A stretch of DNA of 64,000 nucleotides, taken from NCBI RefSeq assembly GCF_021134715.1, contig NC_060018.1, positions 3,985,501-4,049,500 on the forward strand, written 5' to 3'. The translations under genes and the position numbers were made by a program. This document shows, piece after piece, positions 37,119 through 48,810 of this stretch. Source of the DNA: Daphnia pulex. Lineage: Eukaryota > Arthropoda > Branchiopoda > Diplostraca > Daphniidae. The notes beneath the pieces were generated by a model. The model was not told the DNA's origin, searched no databases, and worked only from the letters and a program-made list of their open reading frames with translations. How positions within the stretch are numbered: position 1 is the stretch's first letter; each line of letters starts with the position of its first letter.

Positions 37119-39003
37119 TTAGAGAGCGGTCCGCTCGTTGAAGACGATCACAGCATCGTTGTGGCCGACCAGGGAAACCCTGCCGGACAGATTGTCACCA
37201 TTGTCCCGCACCGCCGTTGTCTTGGCCGTTTTGTTGATGGCCATTATGGCGGCAGCGTCGTGACGTAGACCGTGATGAGAGCGTTTCGATCCAATTATGG
37301 GCACCGCGCAGCGTCCATCTTTCTTCTGGCAAATCAAATCTTGTTTAGATAACGTTGTCTTTGGTTAAAAACCAAATCTAGCGGTTGTTGCCCAAAACAT
37401 ACCTGGTCGGCATTGGCATGGCGGCTGTTGTGCTGCTGAGCAGAACGAATGGGCGGCTTGTTGCGGGCCCAGGAGGGCAAAGAACGGGTCTTGAGCTCGT
37501 TGAGGGATCCATCACAATTAGACCAAGATCCATCCAAAACAGCTGCGTTAAATCAAGATCGATTATTAGAAAATATATCGAAAGAAGAAGAAGACCAATG
37601 TGGCCGCCGTTGGGGGATTTCCTTTGATATAATACCATTGCTTGACGTGCTTAAAGAAGACGAATTTAAGGATTCTTCGTAGAAGCTGGGGATGTCGAAG
37701 GCGATGTAGTTGCCGCAGCCGACCAGCGACATGTCCTCGCAACTGTGGCGCTCAATTGTCGTCTGATGCTGCGAGTCTTCCCCTTCGACCGCGTTGTTGG
37801 CCGTCGTCAATGTACTCTACGCAATCAAAGGCATTCCAAAAGCTTCACAAATCGATAGCGATTTAATCAAATGTCGTTCAAAGGAAAAAAATACCAACCA
37901 TGGTTGTCGTTGGGGTCTCGGTCGTGAGGCGGACCAACTCGCAGGAATTCGATGCCAATTGGTTGCGCGCGGCCGTTAACGACGGACTGGCTGGTTTCGA
38001 AGGCGACATTGACATGGCCAGAACTGATGGATAACTGGTAAACATTTGAAAAATTTCCAACACATTTTCACGATTAGTTTTATTAATTTGTGTTATTAGT
38101 TGAAACGGGATCCTCACCTGCCAGTGGATGGCGAATGGATGACAGGCGTCCGGCCCTCTGCATTGATCGCTAGACAGCAGAAGAAGAAAAAACGGAAAAG
38201 TTAAAGATATCCAATCAACAAAGTGAGTTGGCCCAGTCTGTTGATAAGAAGATGTAAACTAGTTTCGTACCGAACGCTTTTTCCCGGAGTCGCTGGAAGT
38301 GACAGCATCGCCAGGCGACGAGCACGGCAATGAAGAGCAATAACAAAAGTACGCCTGAAGAGATCCCAATAATGATGGGAATCTGGTAGACGTCGACGGG
38401 CCAAATGCCAATCATCCAGGTCCTATCCAGTGGCGGAACCATGCCGTCTTGATCCTGATCAAACGTACACACAATATTGAACTTTTCTCATCTTTCCACT
38501 GCAACGAATGAACGATCCCGACACGACGACATTCCCCAGAAAAGTGGGGAAATGGGTAACGACGCGCTCCGCTCTCTGTGTCGCTGTTTGTCACGTAGTC
38601 GCTTGAACGTCGCGTGTGACTCGGGTTGAGTGGGTTCTAGTCGAAGAAAGCCTAATCAATCGTAATCCTTTCGTTTAGTATTACCTCTGGATGTAATTGG
38701 GCGATGAAAGTCACCGACTCTTCAAACAATTTGACTCGATGGCCGTCGCTGCGGTTGGCGCCGACCGGGCCAATCGGCTCGCCCGTGTAATGGACCCACG
38801 TTGAGCTGTGATCTGCTGATGTCATAGAAAACACAAAAACAAAAGAAAACAAACGGAAAAACGATAGAGCTCCAAGTCCACTGTATCGAAGGAACGTGAT
38901 CACGACGCTCGATTCATTCCCGCATGCGAGGAGCCTTTACTCTCGGATCAAGTGACGAATGATTAAAAGAGCTCTAGTGCAGCATACCTGTGACACGTGA
39001 CAT
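37119..39003 (-). CDS. Unrecognised single-pass membrane protein with long cytosolic tail
   Basis: Exons: 38988-39003 (coding part), 38685-38815, 38271-38454, 38118-38169, 37899-38034, 37636-37816, 37403-37542, 37119-37325. All are GT-AG, phases agree, total 348 residues. A short N-terminal region (about 80 residues; TWVHYTGEPIGPVGANRSDG, ESVTFIAQLHPE) precedes one strong membrane segment (PIIIGISSGVLLLLLFIAVL) and WRCCHF, then about 235 residues of Ser/Thr/Asn-rich tail (SMSPSKPASPSLTAARNQ, SLPSWARNKPPIRSA) ending NDAVIVFNERTAL. With the ATG at 39003 there is no signal peptide, and an in-frame TGA lies upstream in the same exon, so this start implies a type III topology. Alternatively the exon extends to 39049 in another frame (DLKGKENTQDVTCH) using a later acceptor, making this the end of a larger receptor with exons further upstream. 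I do not recognise the family. Confidence 0.65.
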
Positions 39004-42000
39004 CCTGGGTATTCTCTTTTCCTTTCAGATCAGATACGCCCACTTGAAACTGAATGAGAAATTGCCAGGAAAAAGGTCGCCGAGTCCTCTGTTTTAGCCA
39101 CTTGAAAAAAAGGTAGGGTTGCTACACAAAATCGAACCTAACCTATTCCTTTTTTGGTTCCACCCGACAATTAGTCTAGACTGGTGCAACGTTTTCAGCG
39201 TAACTGTCACCGGGTTCAACACGGAAGGTTTTTTTTTTTTTTTAATTTATTCTTTTTTCTCAACACCTGTACAACACATAAGGCAAAAGGACGATCCGGC
39301 TTGCGACTCGTCTGCCAACTGACTGAGCTCGTCTCTCATCGCGCTCTTCCGTCTCTCTTTCCCTTTTTACTTCTTCTTCTTCTTCTGCCTCCCCCTCTCT
39401 TTCCATCCCGATACGCGACTCGTGCCGTGGATGTTATGGTCGTTCGTCGTCTTCCTTCCTCCGGGTCCTCCCCCCATCCAACACCCCCCTTCCCCCTTCC
39501 CCTGGTTTTACCCCCGTAAAGACCAAGCGGGTCAATATTACGTATATACCGCTGTCTATAAAGTATATTATATGCATCTATAGATGTTTTTGTAGCCGAC
39601 GACGAGGAAAAAAAAAGTCCTACGGATAAACTAGGGGAGTGTTGTAGTGGAGAGAGGGGGAGGGGGATGAAAATCAGTGCATGTTATGTGGACATAGAGG
39701 GGAGCCCATCATGCATGAGATTGCATTATTGCGTGCCTAGAAAGCTTTCTAACCTTTTTCGGGAAAAAAAAGTGAAGATTAATGGCCTGTCGATCGATAC
39801 GACGTTTACTTGTACAATTCAATCATAACCAGATTGAGCTGTTACATTCAAACACACGCATCATCATCACAGATTCACAGGCGTCGGATAAAAACGGCAG
39901 TCGGTCCTTTCTTTTGTAATGTTACATTGTGGGTGGGTACCACCGGTCTCCCCCCACATGACGTAAAATCCAAAAAAAGCTAACGGTATGAATAAATAAC
40001 AATGCCATCATAAGAGACTTACGTATTATTCTCTTTTTTATTTTTCGGTCGGCAGGAGCAGCAGCGTGTTTGTTTTTTGGGTGTAGGTGGCACGAGTTAT
40101 GGAAACAGATGCAAGCGTTGACTCGGCAATTCAAAGGGATTTCCCGTTTGTTGGCGGTAACAACGGTCGCTAACTTTTATAGATGAAGGATCGCTTGCTT
40201 CCAACGGCCAGCAGGAGCTGAGATGAAGTAGGGGTGGAGTACAAGTAGGTCGTGCAGGACTAACTGCAAAGAAGGAGCGATGGTGCTGATGGTTGCCATC
40301 GAGTGACGCCGTAATGGAAGAAAGCCGTAATAATACAGATGAAGAAGAGAGCCAGAAATCTCTGAGGAAAGAAAGGAAGAAGAAGAAGAATCAAGAAAGC
40401 TGCTGCTGCGGCCGCCCGTCCCGCAATGAGATTGATCAATAAACGCCAGGCTGACCATCGGGCCAAACATATTAGAGAGAACACCGATAGCCCATAGATA
40501 CACTATACTACTGCCATTCTATATATAAGCACTGATATGATTTGATGGCGGCCGAATGTTCTCTATTGGATGGCTGTCGATATAAGATGCTGGGCCTTGA
40601 AGACTGGCCGTTCTATATACTGACAGGGCCTTTTTTTGTCTATATTTGTTTCCTTTTCATGTATCCTGTGTAGTAATATAGACGGGATAATATAGACGGG
40701 ATCAGCTAGATCACAACAACCTTGTTCCCCTTTTCTCTTCACTTTCATTGATTGAATGGGGTTTCCCCACAATCCACCGGGAGAAAAAGCGCATTGCATT
40801 TTGTTATTATCGCCAGTTATATTATATAAAGAGAGTGCGCACCGTCAGTGTAGTATACCTGATTGTGTTCTAGATTTTTGTTTCCCCCCTCTGTGATCTT
40901 ATATCGTCTCCTGCTGGTCCTTTTAGGGCTGGACACTTCCGCTATGCGCATTGTGTAATATACCTTAGACACACCAACTGAATGGCCTATATATAGTTTC
41001 TCTCTCTCTCGACGTGGGCGTGGCTCTTTAGGGGGCTATATCACAAAATGCGCTGCTGGAAAAAAAAGAGGAAGTAACTGAAACCTTCCGGACTGCAATG
41101 CGCTGCTGGATCTTTGGCTCGTTGATGAGAAATTCTTTGCCCGGCAACTTTCTGATTCCGCCTTATGTTTTTCTTTCTTTAATTTGGCATCAGCAACTTT
41201 TCTTTTTTGATATCTATCTTGTTCCAGGAGAAGAAGAAGAAGCGACTTATAACCCAGAGGCTGGAGGTTATATTCGGCTCAATCAGATTATCAAAAGTTT
41301 CCGTTCTTTCCCCCTATTCCGGCTGAAAAAAAGAACAACTCCGGATTAGAAACTTTGATTTTTTTTTCTTCTTCCAGCGCTATGTTACTTCTCTTTTTGT
41401 CTTTGAACAACGGCGGCCGCATTGGGCTCTAAACAAAGAGCTTTTCCATGCAAATCCCCATGTAATACTCTGGATACGTATATCCAGCAGCGTATGAATA
41501 TAAACAAAAGAAACAGCCAACACGGATAGTATCCACCCCATGTCTTTACAAGGATTTATTACGGCACAAATGGAAACGTACAAATATTGATAGCCCCTCT
41601 CCGCTGAAAAAAAATGTATATTATCCTAAATTCAGTGCCAAATAAATCTCCGACTGTTTTCCCGTATAAATTTTATTCCGTAATTCTTCGGCTGGTTGTG
41701 TGTGTCGCCTCCGTGCGGATCGAGTGCGACGGGCGCGCGATTTAATGTCTGGCGCGGATATTTGAACCGAGAGAGTCAACCTTTCGAGAGAGAGAGCGAA
41801 CCTCAGCTCGTTTCATTAAATAAATAAATCACATTCTTCCCATTTTCGCTTGTGTCTGCGTGTGTGCATTGTATATATAGTGCCGTGATTTCCTTTGATG
41901 CTTTTCCGTCAAAAGCCGATTACAGAGCGCGTCTACACACGTGCCCGTCGGCAAAGTGAAAGTGCACTAGCTGTGTTGTGTTGTCGATGGATGAGACAGG

Positions 42001-42757
42001 ATGGGGGGGGGGGAGAGAAAACTATTGACGTCAAAGTGAGAGGGGATGGACACAAACAGGCGATTCTATAAGAGCAGGGAGATGCCGTTGATTCAATTGC
42101 GGTCCTCACCGTTTTTGCATTATTCAAACGGCTCTCGCTCTTTTGATGTTCGACAGCGCCAGTTACTACACACCAGCATGTACATATAACCCTCGCTTTG
42201 TGTCAATGTTATTCAGTCGATTGTGTGTCCTTTGCTTTCGGCCTTCCCCCCACCCCACCCCCTTGTTCAGTCAAAAGCCAAAGAGAGTTTTCCCATTTTA
42301 AATTTCCCGCGCCGAATCACCGAACCGAATTCGCCGGATTAAAAAAAGAAAACCGGGCGGTTGTTTGGCACTGTGTAGGTAGAGGTACACCTTCAATTTC
42401 TAAAGGTAGAAATTGTTTTTTTTTTCTTTTTTTCGTTTGATTACGGCTGGCGTCACGCGGGAAATTGGTCCCTCATAGACTTTTTCTACAGCTTCTGTTT
42501 AGACTATATCTCGGCAATTTAATCGGAGCGCGCGCGTGTGGGTATACTGTGTGTCTACTTTTCTGGAGTGGCATTATGGGGAGATTGCTTTTATTTCGCT
42601 AATAGCCCAACCATGTTGGCTGAAGAAGATAAGGCTGTGTGTGCCTAATAAGGCGCTGTAAAAATAGATCGTATTTCCCGGCATCAGCCAACGACATGGT
42701 GTAACCCTGGAGGGCTTTCCAAAATGAGAATAAGAAAAGCGCTTGATTGGACGCCGT

Positions 42758-42775
42758 GCTGCTGCTGCTGCTGCT
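42758..42775. repeat. (CTG)n microsatellite
   Basis: About six CTG units. Confidence 0.8.
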
Positions 42776-43503
42776 CCCCGGCGTGTGTATAACAGGGACG
42801 TTGTGATTGTTTGCTCATTCACTTTACCTAATTGGATTGGAAAGCAACTGCTTCGACGGTTTTGTTTGCGGTGCTGCCTCTTGAGCGACCGCCGGAGGGG
42901 GGCGATCAAAATTCCAACCGCGGAAGAGATTGAAAACCATCACACGGCAAAATCAAAAAGACATTTTAGAATATCTTGTAATAATAATAAAGGCATCTAG
43001 GCTTGTTTAACATCGACCAAATAACAATCCCCAGCAGACAATTTTGTTTACTGCCTCTTTGTGTGGGCAGGCTGGCCCAGCCAATCTGCTGGATACATGG
43101 ATACCATGTACAAAATCTCTAAAGCTCTTCTCTCGTTTGTCCTCATCAAAGATTCACAATAAAGGGAGGAGGAATCGTTAAGCTGCTGCTAGAGAGAGTG
43201 AGCGAGCAATCCAAACTATTGATCAAGGATCTCTGCTGACGAACTTTTGGTATTTTCCTAAAACATTTCGGCTTGTTGTTGTTGCTGTGGTTTGCCTTTC
43301 TGCTGTCTGCTCCCTCGCTTTATGCTATTCTCTGATGTTGTTAGGCATGATTGACTTTAGCCCTTAGAGCAAGTCGGCGGAAGCTTGGCATAGAGAGTGG
43401 GGGAGTTAGTTTTTGGAGAGAATAAGAGTGACGTCAATGCTATATAGCTCTCCTCTAACAAACGTCTTGATTCTGTCTGAGCGACTCGGCAGCAGCCAAA
43501 GGT

Positions 43504-43533
43504 CTATATGCTCTGCGCGCAGAGAGCATATAG
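43504..43533. repeat. Perfect hairpin, 11-bp arms
   Basis: CTATATGCTCT and AGAGCATATAG flank an 8-nt loop, GCGCGCAG. No T tract or gene is associated with it. Confidence 0.7.
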
Positions 43534-45175
43534 CACATGATGCTGTCCTGACTTCCATGCGAGCTGCCTGCTGGAATGTTCATCATTTCCATAAATCCTG
43601 ACAGGAATGTAGCGGTGAACTTCGCGGTGAAGAGAAGAGAAAAAAAAAATCTTGGAAGCAAACACTAGATTCCTCTGTCTCTATGCACGGCTATAAGGTG
43701 TATATACATAATCTCTCTCTTTCAGCACCGTCGACCGAGAGACGCCCAGCATCGCGCCGGAGATACAGCAACCCCAGCTGATGGGATATGGATGGAGTAG
43801 GTGTATAGTGGATGAGAATATAGGACGCCATATAGAAGATGAAAGTGAATAACGACACGGATCAACATCTATCGTGACAATCTCATCTCCAAAGGCTTCG
43901 AGCGTCGGAATCTTTTCTCTCCTTCCGGATTCTTCCACCTTATATTCCATCCGTCTGACAACCACTTCATTACGGCTTTCGGTTTTTATTTGATTCCTAG
44001 CATTTCTTTCCCCCCTTATAGATGCTGTGGATGGGCTGCTGCTTCTTTTAATGGCTACCAGCATCACGTTCTCTAATATATTTCGGGTCATATGCTCATA
44101 TCTATGCACTATTTCATTCTGTAGGCCTGTCATGGGGGCGACGGCAGAGATTGCATCGCCGTTTTTAGTGCCGGGCCTAAAAGATTATATTGTCTATGAT
44201 ATTAAGTTAAGTTGTATTACCATAGAATTTTATGCCATGTTTTTACTTGTTTACTTTAACCAATTACTGTCGAATTGAACCATAACCATGGAAACCGCTT
44301 CGTAGCTTTATTCAGATTGTTCGAGCACGTCAAATCCTTCCGTGAACTCGTAAATAGGGACCGAATATTCCAGCCCACGTCTACTTACTTTGGCACACGC
44401 CCCTCTTGTGCATAATTTAGTTCCAGCGAGAATTCCGCCATTTCCTTGACAGTCTGATCGATTTTTGCCAAATACACAGCCAATAATACATAAACAACTT
44501 TGTTTGTTTTTTCCTTCTTTTGTCATGTTTGATGATGTCGACTTGATAATGTATTGATTTGATTGTACACAATGTATGATATATAGTCGAAACTCGATTT
44601 GAATAAAACGACTGCGAATATAGGAGGGCATCAATCGATTTTTTTTCCGAATAGCGCCGGCGATCTCGCAAAACTTTTCTACAACTCCGTTGGCCGAGAA
44701 AAGTATATATATCATAAGCCATACTCCATTGTTAGATTTAACCATATTGAACTTGGCGCCTTCTTTTCATTGCGAAAAAAGAAAAAGAAAAAAGAAAACG
44801 ATTGAATCACACGAGCAGCAGCAGCGAGCAGAGCAGCAGACCAGCCGATAAAAGGAAATGAAGTGAGATTCCAGAAGATCCGGTTCGAGCCGTTCGAGCT
44901 CCGACGTTGACGGCCGGCTGGAAAAAAGAGCTCGGGTAGTCCTGATTCAAAACGCCCACAGCGCGTGGAGAGAAGATGTATGGATGGAAGTTGAAAAGAA
45001 GTTGGGCAGGAAGAAGAAGAAGAAGAAGTCGAGTGAGCAGAGGTTATTTTCAACGATATCGAGCCGGAAAAGTTAGTTTAGAAAAATATAAGAAAGCGAA
45101 TAAACAGCAACCATAAAGACGGGAAAGTAAGCGAATTATATAGATTTAGCAAGTCTTTCTTTTCTCTGAATTATT

Positions 45176-48100
45176 TCATTTTCGAACAAAAACAATCGTG
45201 CAGGCAGTGATCAGCGTAAGACATAAGCGCATCGTGATTCCGCCACCGAAAGCCAGCGGGATCGAAGCGGCACTGATGACGGCGCCGGCCCAGGGGCCTT
45301 CGGCATTGTTAGATGGGTGCACATTGTCGTCGTCTCCGTCGTCATCATCATCGTCATCTTCATTGCTGCCGCTGTTGTTAGTGGTAGCGGCGGTGGCATT
45401 GGGATTAGTCGGTAAATCATTGGGCGTCGTTTCATTATTGGACGTCACGGCGTCAAGCGTCGCCACCGTCACCGATGTCGTGAGGCTGTTATTATTTGGA
45501 TTAGAATGGATTCCGCTGGGATCCTGCGTGTTATGACTACCGTCACCGGAGAATTCGTCAGGGTCGGATGGGCTTGTCGTGTCGTTCGTGCTGCCCGACG
45601 CGTCCTCCACCGTGCCCGTCGGGAGTAGAGTGGGAGAGGATGACGTGCTTGAGAAACTTACCGCTAGACGACGCAGCGTGACGTTCAGCACCGTCGCCTC
45701 GTCTCCCATCACCTCGAATGGCTCCTCGTAAGACTCGTAACCCTCAGCCGAAACCTATGGCCAAATCATTTTAAAACAAACCAAATTGAATTAGCCATAC
45801 GCAATAATCTCTCTCATTTAAAATAAACAAAGAAATTCATAATAATTTAGAACATCCCCAAGGAATCTCCCCAAGGTAATTTGGGAACGCCACTTGAACT
45901 AGTTCAAATTGCGTCACAAATCTAAAAATAAAGCGCAACGAACACGCAATAAAAGGGACCTAGCGTTGAGAGATATACCTGGAGAATGTAGGAGCCATTG
46001 AGAAGTATCCGCCAGTATTCGCCGTCTGCCGTCGTGTTGAATTCCCGATGGCGCCCTTTGACGCTCATCTGGGCTCCGCCGACGGGCAATCCGGATTCTT
46101 CATCCATCACGAACCCTTTGACACCGCGAAGTGCTTCGTACATGTAAAGAATGAGAGCCTGCGATGGCCCAAAATGAAAAGGACATTCGTCAGTTCAACA
46201 ATGTATAGTCGAATCACGTACTGTAGGATAGGATTTTCACGCCGTCCGAATTTGTCTGTTGACTTTGACGTTGACAAAAATTTATATCGAGTTCATTGTA
46301 CTCGCGTATCCTATACGGCTACACTCCGCATAACATATTACCTTTCGGTTATCCAGCCAATGTTGGCGCAGAGTGGAGGCCATTGGATGTTTGCAGCAGG
46401 AAACTTCCAGCGTGATCTCCATCGTCCCGTGGAATATGTAATTGTAATCCTGCATCCCGCCTGTCACGAGATACAATTTTGGCGTGTCGTTATATAAGAG
46501 TTAACTTTTGCAATCCGCCAAACCATAGAAGTTGATTGTGTCTGACATTTAGCGAAAAGGAACGCGGAACTGACCTACGAACGTGTACCATTTGGCACCG
46601 TTAACTATCCCGCCGACGAAGCTCTCCGATTTGGGCTTGCACGGCTTGCCCATCCACATGGTGGCGTGATTCTTGGCGTAGACGGCGGCCAAGTGGCGGA
46701 ACACATCGTCGTCCGGTGTCGGGTTCTCTTCTCGTTCGAGCATGTGATTGGCTGATCCGGGCACAAAATAAAAAGTTCATCACCATCATATAGAATCCGA
46801 CATGAGAGAAACAAACAAAAACGGGCAGATTGAATAGCAGTTCGTTAGCGGGAAATATTGTATAACATGTGTGTGTGGGTGCTAGAGGCAATTTAGATTC
46901 ATCGCCTGATTTAGCGCTTGTTTATGGTGGAGTGGGTGTGTGCGTGATGTGTTGTTATTATTACGTTGGCTGATTTGATTCTCGTAGGGGTAGGAAGCGA
47001 CCAGGGCCCCGCCGTGTAAGCCCGCCGATAAAACGAACGGAACCTTCGACATCCATTGAATTACGGCTCTGGTTTCCGGCTGCAGGGGGAAATGATTGTG
47101 CTGGAAGTGATCGGGGAAGTTCCGATTCAAGTCGTAATCCTTCTGGTTCTTCCTGGTGATGAGATTAAAAATACATTTGTGGCGCGAGATTTGATTTTAA
47201 ATAACAGTAAAATCAATCGAATGCTGTGGAATGCAACTTGCCTGCCTTTGTCGTTGGAGCAAGTTCCTTCCGAGGATTTCTCAAAGCCGTCCGGGTTCAT
47301 GGAGACAAGAAAGTGGATCCGGGAGTGATCCAACAGCAACGTGATCACCGGATCGTGACCGTACCCCGACACCAAGTGCTAATCAAATACAACGTATAGG
47401 GGGGATTGTCAAAACAAAAGGTGAACGCTAAAGCATTTTGGGGGGGAAAGAAAGAAAAGGATCGAAACCAACAACACGATCGTAACAAGATCAAATAGAG
47501 ACGGCCGTCGGCAGAACAAATAAAATCGGCTGTCGTGTAACTCAGCAGCGCCCGTGTTATATAATAGAATCGTATAGACTTTCTAGACTACAAATATATT
47601 CAACCAACTTATTTAAAGTTTGTAATCAAATTGTCAAAACTGGCTGCAATCCGTTTGACTGAGTAAGTCGTGAAATAACCATCGACTTCAGTTTTCCCGA
47701 ATCAATAACAATAATAACGTAGAGGAAAAAACAAACTACCGGGTGTAGTATATATTTCCTCCATCATCACGCCTCTACATATAACCTTCGCTGAATGCCG
47801 GGCCCATTTCTATGCAAATTGTTTCGATATTGCGTCATCGTCACTTTCGGAGAATTATTCATCGCGTACAGCGCCAAAAACAAGACGATTTATACAACAA
47901 TCGTTTTATTGCTTTCGGTCTCGACGCTAGGGAATAAAAGGCGCAGCAGTTTCTCCCGGCGGTTATTTACTATTTGTACTAAAAAGAAATGTATATAGGG
48001 TCGGCGGGAATTCAAAAATCTTTTCTTGACAGCCCTACGTCGTCGTCGTACAAGAAAAAATGGCAATGGCCAGAAAATGTTGGTTTTTGTTGATGCGCCC

Positions 48101-48810
48101 AACTGGGAATGAAGGTCAGCGATGAATGATCATCGGTGCTGTGGATGGTGCACTGCGTTTGAGCGTGTATTCTCATATATCTAACCGCACGTTTTTAAAT
48201 TATGGAAGAGGAAAAGGAGATGAGTGGAGAGACGGATGATTTAACTTACCAGGATGAGATGTAAGAGGATCTCTTTGCTAACGGGTTCGTTGCCGTGAAT
48301 GTTGCCGACGTATTTCATCTCTGGTTTACCCGCAACGTGTCGGTCGGGCGTAGACGACACAGCCAACACCCATAATTCTTTTTCTGTCGGTCATGCAATA
48401 AAGACATCATCACATCCGCACTATTATATTAGGGCTGCAGGCAGGCAAGCTGACTTGCTGCTGGATCTAATTGATTTGTTAATTATACGCGGAGACTTAC
48501 TCAGAACAGATTGGCCGATGGAGTAGAGATGCGTCAATCCTGGGTAATGGTAGGAAACATTTCGCAGGAAATCCGTTAGCGCCGTGTAGTTATGATAAAC
48601 GAAATCCAGTGGAACAGCCGGCGGCGGCGGAGTGATGTTGATCTCTGATTCCACGCTGCTGTAATACTCGGAACTGGTGAATGTCTCTTCATCCGTCAAA
48701 ATGGGCGAAACTGAGGCGGCCTCGTGTCCGATGGCCAATAGCGACAGCGCTAATAAGGCCAACATCATTCCTCCCGATGAATAACGCGTGAATCGTTTGC
48801 AAAATAACAT
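45176..48810 (-). CDS. M14 metallocarboxypeptidase, CPM/CPN-like, probably GPI-anchored
   Basis: Eight exons: 48501-48810, 48250-48383, 47242-47378, 46965-47152, 46575-46751, 46342-46460, 45979-46158, 45176-45754; 607 residues. Regulatory carboxypeptidases (N/E subfamily) remove C-terminal Arg or Lys from peptides at the cell surface. A signal peptide (MMLALLALSLLAIGHEAAS) is followed by the catalytic domain: zinc ligands in YVGNIHGNEPVS (H133, E136) and later AGLHGGALVASYPYE; substrate-binding NRNFPDHF; catalytic Glu in MEITLEVSCCKHP. A transthyretin-like domain follows (KGFVMDEESGLPVGGAQMSV to about residue 435), then a Ser/Thr/Asn-rich stalk with a poly-Asp run (EDDDDDDDGDDD). The end is hydrophobic (SIPLAFGGGITMRLCLTLIT) and resembles a GPI-attachment signal. 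One catalytic domain only, so not CPD. The third intron is GC-AG (AG|GCAAGT). The fifth residue block of the active site appears intact, so activity is likely. Confidence 0.93.

Larger units (their letters stand above)
39050..45175. other. Gene-poor region, possible upstream exons of the membrane protein
   Basis: No supported gene. A strong minus-strand donor (GAATAATAC|GTAAGT) ends near 40023 after an open, Cys-containing stretch (NCRVNACICFHNSCHLH), but its phase does not join the exon at 39049 in an open frame; it could be a 5' untranslated exon. Microsatellites and a hairpin are listed separately. Confidence 0.4.

Noticed and set aside
36793-37122. 109-codon plus-strand open frame
   Set aside because: Overlaps the end of the confident minus-strand membrane protein and has no domain features.
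39922-40134. Cys-containing minus-strand open stretch with a strong GTAAGT donor
   Set aside because: Phase does not join the exon ending at 39049 without a stop; kept only as a possible untranslated exon.
44308-44745. 145-codon minus-strand open frame with a Cys-rich end
   Set aside because: No signal peptide, no matching disulfide-domain pattern and no splice partner.
45198-45536. Ser-rich plus-strand open frame
   Set aside because: Shadow of the carboxypeptidase last exon on the other strand; Ser runs mirror its Asp/Asn codons.
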